NCBI RefSeq assembly: GCF_030253575.1
Contig: NC_080565.1
Span: 7,784,001 to 7,848,000, forward strand
Source of the DNA: Rhododendron vialii
Taxonomy: Eukaryota; Streptophyta; Magnoliopsida; Ericales; Ericaceae
Direction of reading: 5' to 3'
Length of the DNA: 64,000 nucleotides
The notes beneath the pieces were generated by a model, which had not been told where the DNA came from, ran no database searches, and was given only the letters and a program-made list of their open reading frames with translations. The translations under genes were made by a program, and so were the position numbers. Shown one piece after another: positions 58,646 to 64,000 of the stretch; position 1 is the first letter of the stretch; the number at the start of each line of letters is the position of its first letter.

Positions 58646-59599
58646 GAGTTACGTTGAATAGTGTTTGGATAGACTCTTTATTGGTTTGATGCACTGCTGA
58701 TTTGGATCTAAAATTGGTATTTACTAATTGAAAAACCACGTGACTTTAAGTTGGCTATTCGAGTTTCTTGTGTCTTGGGTAGTGAGTTTTGAAGTTAAAG
58801 GAACAAGTACTTGATTGAATACTTACAGTAATAGAATGAAATATACAAAGTGGACTTCACATGAAGAGCAATTTGCAGTTCGGAAAATGAATAATGATTC
58901 TAAAATTTGTTGTCTAGCCATATAACAAGGCAGTATATATGGACAGTTTGTTGCCTGCTCTGACTACCTTGATTAAACCTTCCATTTTCGGCGTCTATTA
59001 TTTATGTGCCTCTTTTTTTCGTGTATAAAGGTAAGTGGTTTAAAGATGCCATCGATAAATGAGAGTTTAGTTGGAGAGTAGTCTACGTTTCTACAGATTC
59101 TCATAATTTTGTTGAAATCCGTCTTTGGTTTTCTATTAAATGTTACCTTTCCAACTTCTTGCGCTACATGTTGGCTAATTATAGAATACTGTGACACTAT
59201 CTTGGTGCCTTTGTTGAAAGACCAATCCATTATTGCTAACTGTGATATATTCATTTCAGTATGGATCTTAGGGTGTGAGTTTCGGATCCATTCTCTCTCT
59301 GCAACTCGAGACAAGGGACAGTATTTGTGTGCATTTTGAAAATCATACTCAACTTGATGGATTGGATATGATCTTGAAGAAGATGGTAATGGTAGGTGTT
59401 ATAATAATGATGGTAATTATAGAAATGATAATAATACAACCATGATCACAACAATAGTAAGAACACTAATAAAATTTGCCAAAAGGGCTGGAAAATCGCA
59501 AGGATTGAGAAGTCCTTTAGCGGAATTTGTGACAAATGAACCATGCTGTGCTGGCCTGCTTGTTTATTTCCATGTTTAATAAATAGCTTGACCTATTTA

Positions 59600-60485
59600 T
59601 TAAATGTGTGACGCCCTGTAAGAAATTCTAGGCTCGGGTTGGTCCTTAGGATGCCACAAGCCGTGTCCTGCCGTGCCCGTGCCTGTCCTATATCAGGTCT
59701 TGTAAAGCCAAAAAAAGAAAACAAAAAAAAACAACCTTCTTATTTAATGTTATCGAGCCAAAGAAATTTGAAAGCCAAGCCTTGCTGAGCACGTTTAATT
59801 GTGTCACGCTCGTGTTGTTCCTGTGCTGAGCCAACCTAATTTACACCTCTATCTAGAATTATTGGAAAAAGAAGGGACAATTTAATAAGTTACTATAAAG
59901 AAGAGACTCTAGAGCCTTGTGTACATCAAGATTTTTCATTTGTCTTAAACCTAATTCCGTTTGCATCCATGGCTTAGCCCTACGGGTAACATGCTCTAGG
60001 TCCAATCACCTTAGATGAGACAGGAAGGTAAAATAGGAACAATTTATTAAGCTACAAAGAAGAGACTCGAGAGGCTCGCGTCCATTTAATAAACGTGTGC
60101 CACCATGTTAGAAAAATCTAGGCCTGACCTAGCCCTTTAGGACGCCACAAGCCACAAGCCGCAAGCCGTGTAATGCCTGTGCTGTATCAGGTCTTTTAAA
60201 GCCAAAAAAAAAAAAAAGGACAACCATTTTCAATGTATTGAACCAAAAAAATTTGAAAGACAAGCCTTGTCGAGCATGTTTAATTGTGCTGTGCTCGTGC
60301 TGTTTTTGTGCTGGCCCGATCTAATTTACACCTCTATTTGGAATGATTGGAAAAAGAAGGGACAATTTATTAAGTTACAAAGAAGAGACTCTAAAGCCTT
60401 GTGTGCATTAAGGTTTTTCATTTGCCTTAAACCTAATTTGGTTTGCGTCCATGGGTTTGCCCAAGGCTCACCGGTGACATTAAGT
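59600..60485. repeat. tandem duplication, unit about 487 bp
   Basis: Two diverged units follow each other. Shared blocks include ggaaaaagaagggacaattta (59863 and 60350), caagccttgc/tgagcac(a)tgtttaattgtg-type sequence, and tttcatttg(t/c)cttaaacctaatt. Each unit also holds the block ending gtatcaggtctt and an A-run after taaagcc. No coding function is visible. Confidence 0.8.
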
Positions 60486-60899
60486 CATAAAGAAGTGAAT
60501 CCAGAGTTCGTGCCCATTTAATAAACTTTCAGCGCTGTGTTTGATATGCACTTGTTAACGTATCTGATGATATGCTGATGAAAAAATACGTATCCAATGA
60601 TATGCGAGACGTCTACTACTATGATATTCAGATCGAGAAAAATTTGACCACCTCTTACATGATGTGCATTCTGCCTTTATGTCCTAGATTTGGCTATCAA
60701 GTCGTTTAATATTTGGTAGTAGTTGTTTTTCTTGTTTTGCTAGGTTATGTGGCAACTGGCTGGGTACCTTCTTTTTGCTGATGTTTGTCATTTAGGCAAA
60801 CAATTACGATAAGCTTTCTCTTTTCAAGTTTTACAATCTTAAATTATGGCAGTGAGATAAATTAGGAATAAAGAGCTGGCAACTCTATGGTGTTTACTT

Positions 60900-62384
60900 A
60901 TCAGGCAGCCACTTTACAAAAATATGGTGTTCTAATCTTGGAACTTGTGGGGTTCCGTTTGAGGATCAGTAGGTTTTGGGGTTCGCTCTTGATTCCCTGT
61001 GCACAGCGCAGTTCGCCTCTTGCTCACTTGCAAGAAGTCACTAGGGCTGGTGGCAGCCCAGTGACCCTCCGACAATCAAGTTAGATCTAGAAGGAAAATG
61101 TAGGACTAGAGTTAGGGTAGAACGTCATACCTCATTAGGTTTGCTTCCCTTTCCTCATGTAGGCCTCACTTGACTTGGCCACCAATTAAGTAAGCAAGCA
61201 CCTGGAGGGTACGCTCGGGTAATCACCTCGGGTGACGTCACATATGACGCACCGGATAAGGCAGTTACGAACCACATGGCTTGAGCTAGCTGCAATGATT
61301 ACACACGTGCTATAACCGCCTCAGCCTACATCATGATGACGTACATGGCCAAATGGTTAGGTGCACGAGGACAAGCCTTCCCCTTCGGATCACATGAGCC
61401 ACATGCAGGGTTAGGGTCGGTTGTTCCCGAACGACTTCGTCAAAATCCCGAGTTGTGTGTACTGAAAAGTCCCGAATATGACACCCTAGTGCACTGGCGA
61501 ATAATCCAAACGTCATGTAAGAGTGGATTTGTCACCAAACGATCAGGTTACCAGAACCGAACGGTTCCGAGCAAGGCGATCCGGTTGCACCAGCAAATAA
61601 TCCTGAACGTCCTATCCGAGCGGATCTCTCACCGAACGATCAGGTTACCGTTCGGTTCCTCTAGCAAGTCAAGTGTCTCAGTTAAGCCGAATGAACCATC
61701 TTGACTCACTGGCTTGGTTTGGCAACCTAGCCCATTTATTTGGCCACTACAAAACTGATGAGGCACCTATATGTATGGTGGTTGCATTTCAAGGAACACT
61801 TTGGCGCACATTTCTTGCCCTCGTCATGGCCCATCTTCCAATTTTACAGGTGCCTTTTTTTTTCAGTCTTATACATTAAGATTTTGAGGGTGAGTTTCCC
61901 TTGTTTTCTTACATCCTGCTGTTTGGCCTTTCTAAAGCTGGGGTTTAAATGAAGGGGAGGAACACGTTCTACAATGGTCAGGACAAAGGGTCGCGATCTT
62001 GCGAGGGTTAGTTAATTCCAAAAACCCATCCTTAACCAACATGGAATCTGATGCAAAATTTAATGTGCGAAGAGTGCTGATGAGCAACCTCAGCTAGAAG
62101 AAGTTACCGTGTTCGACACCCTAAAGTAATACATGTTGGGTCTTTGGTTGGGTTCTTCTTTCTTTGTGTGTGCGTCCTTGTTACTAGCCATTTACTTTGT
62201 TTCACTTTGGTGTATCTCTAAAACATTTTGTTGGAGCGTTAGTTGTTTAGTTGACAGCTGGAGTATGTAAAACCAAATTCGTTTTGGCCATTGAACTATT
62301 TATAGGTGCTGAAAGGGTGATATTTTGTGTTTTCAAAATGATTAGATGACATTTCTGTTTGACAAAAAAAAAAAAAATGACTAG
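60900..62384. other. GC-richer stretch without a gene
   Basis: Between 61080 and 61720 the sequence is richer in G+C, with tgacgtca words and an imperfect internal repeat of about 75 bp (aataatccaaacgtcatgta and aataatcctgaacgtcctat, each followed by accaaacgatcaggttac or similar). It may be an LTR-type remnant. A 123-residue frame at 61333 resembles no family. Confidence 0.35.
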
Positions 62385-62848
62385 ATGAAATGGCAGCTTT
62401 TCGGTGGCTGTGATGGAGGTTTGCCAACAGGTTAGGATTGTGACGGGCGTTGTTCTCGATGTCTTGTGGATTTGGGTTCGGCCATGGGGTTTTCCGGTGG
62501 CGGCGGGCTGCCGGAAGTGGGATATCAGATTATGGGTGGTTGGCGACTTTTAACCTGCGTAGGGTTAGGTTTTTTTATGGGTGTTGGGCCATGCTTGGCT
62601 TTCGGGCTGGGCTTGGCCCGTCTTTGAGCTTATTGTAATATCTGGATTTTTAGACCCATGTGGGTGTTGGGCTTCGGCTTTTTAAGTAGACTTCATCCCA
62701 AAGGCTATCCTTGATTGACTAGCTGCCAATTATAAGTCTGGGTTTTGAATTAGGCAGAAGATTGCTCTTTGAGCATAATGTTGTTTCTTTGTTTCTATTA
62801 GTTTTGTAACAATTTTAAGATTAATGAAATTTTTTGCCATTCAAAAAA
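62385..62848 (+). mobile_element. LINE 3' tail, probable
   Basis: A GC-richer segment with repeated gggttgggcc-type words ends in gattaatgaaattttttgcc followed by attcaaaaaaaa, the typical end of plant L1-type LINEs. A short repeat (agatgaa) occurs at each side. No ORF2 is recognisable in this part. Confidence 0.4.
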
Positions 62849-63045
62849 AAGAAAGATGAATTAGTTTTGAGTAATTTGATCAAAGAAAGAAAAATAGTTT
62901 CAGAAATAACTTCGGAAAACTATAATAAGACTATTTTTTTTGGTCGGGTAAGGACTTATTCTGAAAATTAAACTAAGGAAATTTATTAATCCACGACTAT
63001 AAAACAAGTGGGGACATTTCCTTTTTCTGTGACCTATTTAGGTCT

Positions 63046-63166
63046 TGTTCCACTAAAGTTTGTATTTTTAAAGTACTTATTTTCTGTATTATGAGATAAA
63101 TCATTTTCTAAAAAAATAAATACTTATTTTTTGTAAGTACTTATTTTAGTGGGTGGGATGGACCTT
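63046..63166. mobile_element. small palindromic element
   Basis: gtcttgttccactaaagttt at the left pairs loosely with attttagtgggtgggatgga at the right, with AT-rich inner arms (taaagtacttattttctgta and inverse). Imperfect. Confidence 0.35.
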
Positions 63167-64000
63167 AGAAAAAAGGTTTTAGGCGACAATAGTTTGACCT
63201 TGGCACTAAATGTTCTTTTTTTGTTTTTGGTTTGGGTGCTTGACCTCAGGTGTAGGTTTCTTGGGCCCTCTATCGTTGTGTCACTCTTCAGTGGTGAGGC
63301 TCTTGGATCTGCTTCAGCTGGGTTGGCTCCCACATCGAGAATTTGGGTATTGTGTGTGTATGTTTAAAGGGTCCATTATGTCTCTCCCTAGTCAACAATT
63401 GCTTATGTGAGTTGATATGTAAAATTATCCTTTTGCCCTCCTAAAAAAAAAATTCTTTTTTTTTGGTGTGTAATTTTGGGTAAATAGCATCAAAGGTTTT
63501 TGTACTCGCGTGTGCATTAGAACTATTTTTCAGCCTGACAAATGAAGTGTGAGACGCGGATCAAAAAAAAAAAAAGAAGTGTGAGACGCCAAAAGTCAAA
63601 TATTGAAAAAAAAGATTGCTAATAAATGTTTGATGTCGGCAGTGTGGATTCACAAAATCGAATCAGGATTCTCTCATTTAATGTAATCCCTCTCCCTTAC
63701 GCAATACGTTAATAGGATCCACAAAGATCATGCAAAAAGATCAAATTTTAATCAATTTAAAAAATGACTCGGATAGTCAAAGGAGGCGTCATATGTGTGA
63801 AATTTTCAATTTTTGGTAAGTACATTATTTTTTATACTTAAAAATTATACGTAATTTCGTAAAGAACTTATTTTATGGGACATAGAAAGTATCACATAAG
63901 GAGGCGTCACAGGAGGGGATATTGATGCCACAAAAGTAATCTTTTTGTAAATAATGCAAAATGTAAGTTGTGTTGGTTGAGATAGTATCCTCTTATTTTT
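63167..64000. other. right end, no gene recognised
   Basis: AT-rich. The frames at 63124-63410 overlap on both strands and show no family signature. I see no splice-supported exon running to the window edge. Confidence 0.4.

Overview
The window is nuclear DNA from a flowering plant, most likely a eudicot. Genes are split by many AT-rich GT-AG introns, the proteins are plant types (chlorophyll cycle, tau-class GST, a 599-residue CDC45), and about a quarter or more of the sequence is recognisable transposable-element debris. I cannot name the species.

Three genes look intact. (1) 4316-15588, minus: a 19-exon gene for 7-hydroxymethyl chlorophyll a reductase (HCAR), whose exons join to exactly 464 codons plus a stop. 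(2) 18358-24996, plus, divergent from HCAR: an 8-exon gene for mitochondrial 4-hydroxybenzoate polyprenyltransferase (COQ2/PPT1, 407 aa). (3) 47639-49438, plus: single-exon CDC45, with an E2F-type site upstream. The three act in separate pathways (chlorophyll b-to-a conversion in the plastid, ubiquinone synthesis in the mitochondrion, replication in the nucleus), and nothing suggests joint function.

Between them lie broken genes. They are a 5'-truncated RNA polymerase subunit RPB5 with a nonsense codon (28087-29059), two exons of an AAA-ATPase with CpG-type missense changes (33314-34132), a tau GST whose initiator codon reads ATC with a palindromic element just upstream (36333-38225), an RPA1-like zinc-ribbon fragment (44867-45148), and the N-terminal part of a probable RNF4-like RING E3 gene cut by a retrotransposon (52822-53208).

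Mobile DNA: a complete-length but inactivated Ty1/copia element (53370-58645) with two LTRs, a tRNA-iMet primer site and decayed gag-pol; a LINE fragment carrying a nested Stowaway-like MITE (34320-35905); a tRNA-derived SINE with a 17-bp target duplication (1411-1627); and at least fifteen palindromic MITEs, many with visible target-site duplications. They cluster at 29.5-32.3 kb and 38.2-41.9 kb. The right end (58.6-64 kb) has no recognisable gene and holds a tandem duplication of about 487 bp. I found no CRISPR array, tRNA or rRNA gene. I did not find an unknown biological system; the most notable material is the gene decay linked to element insertion and the layered palindromic elements.
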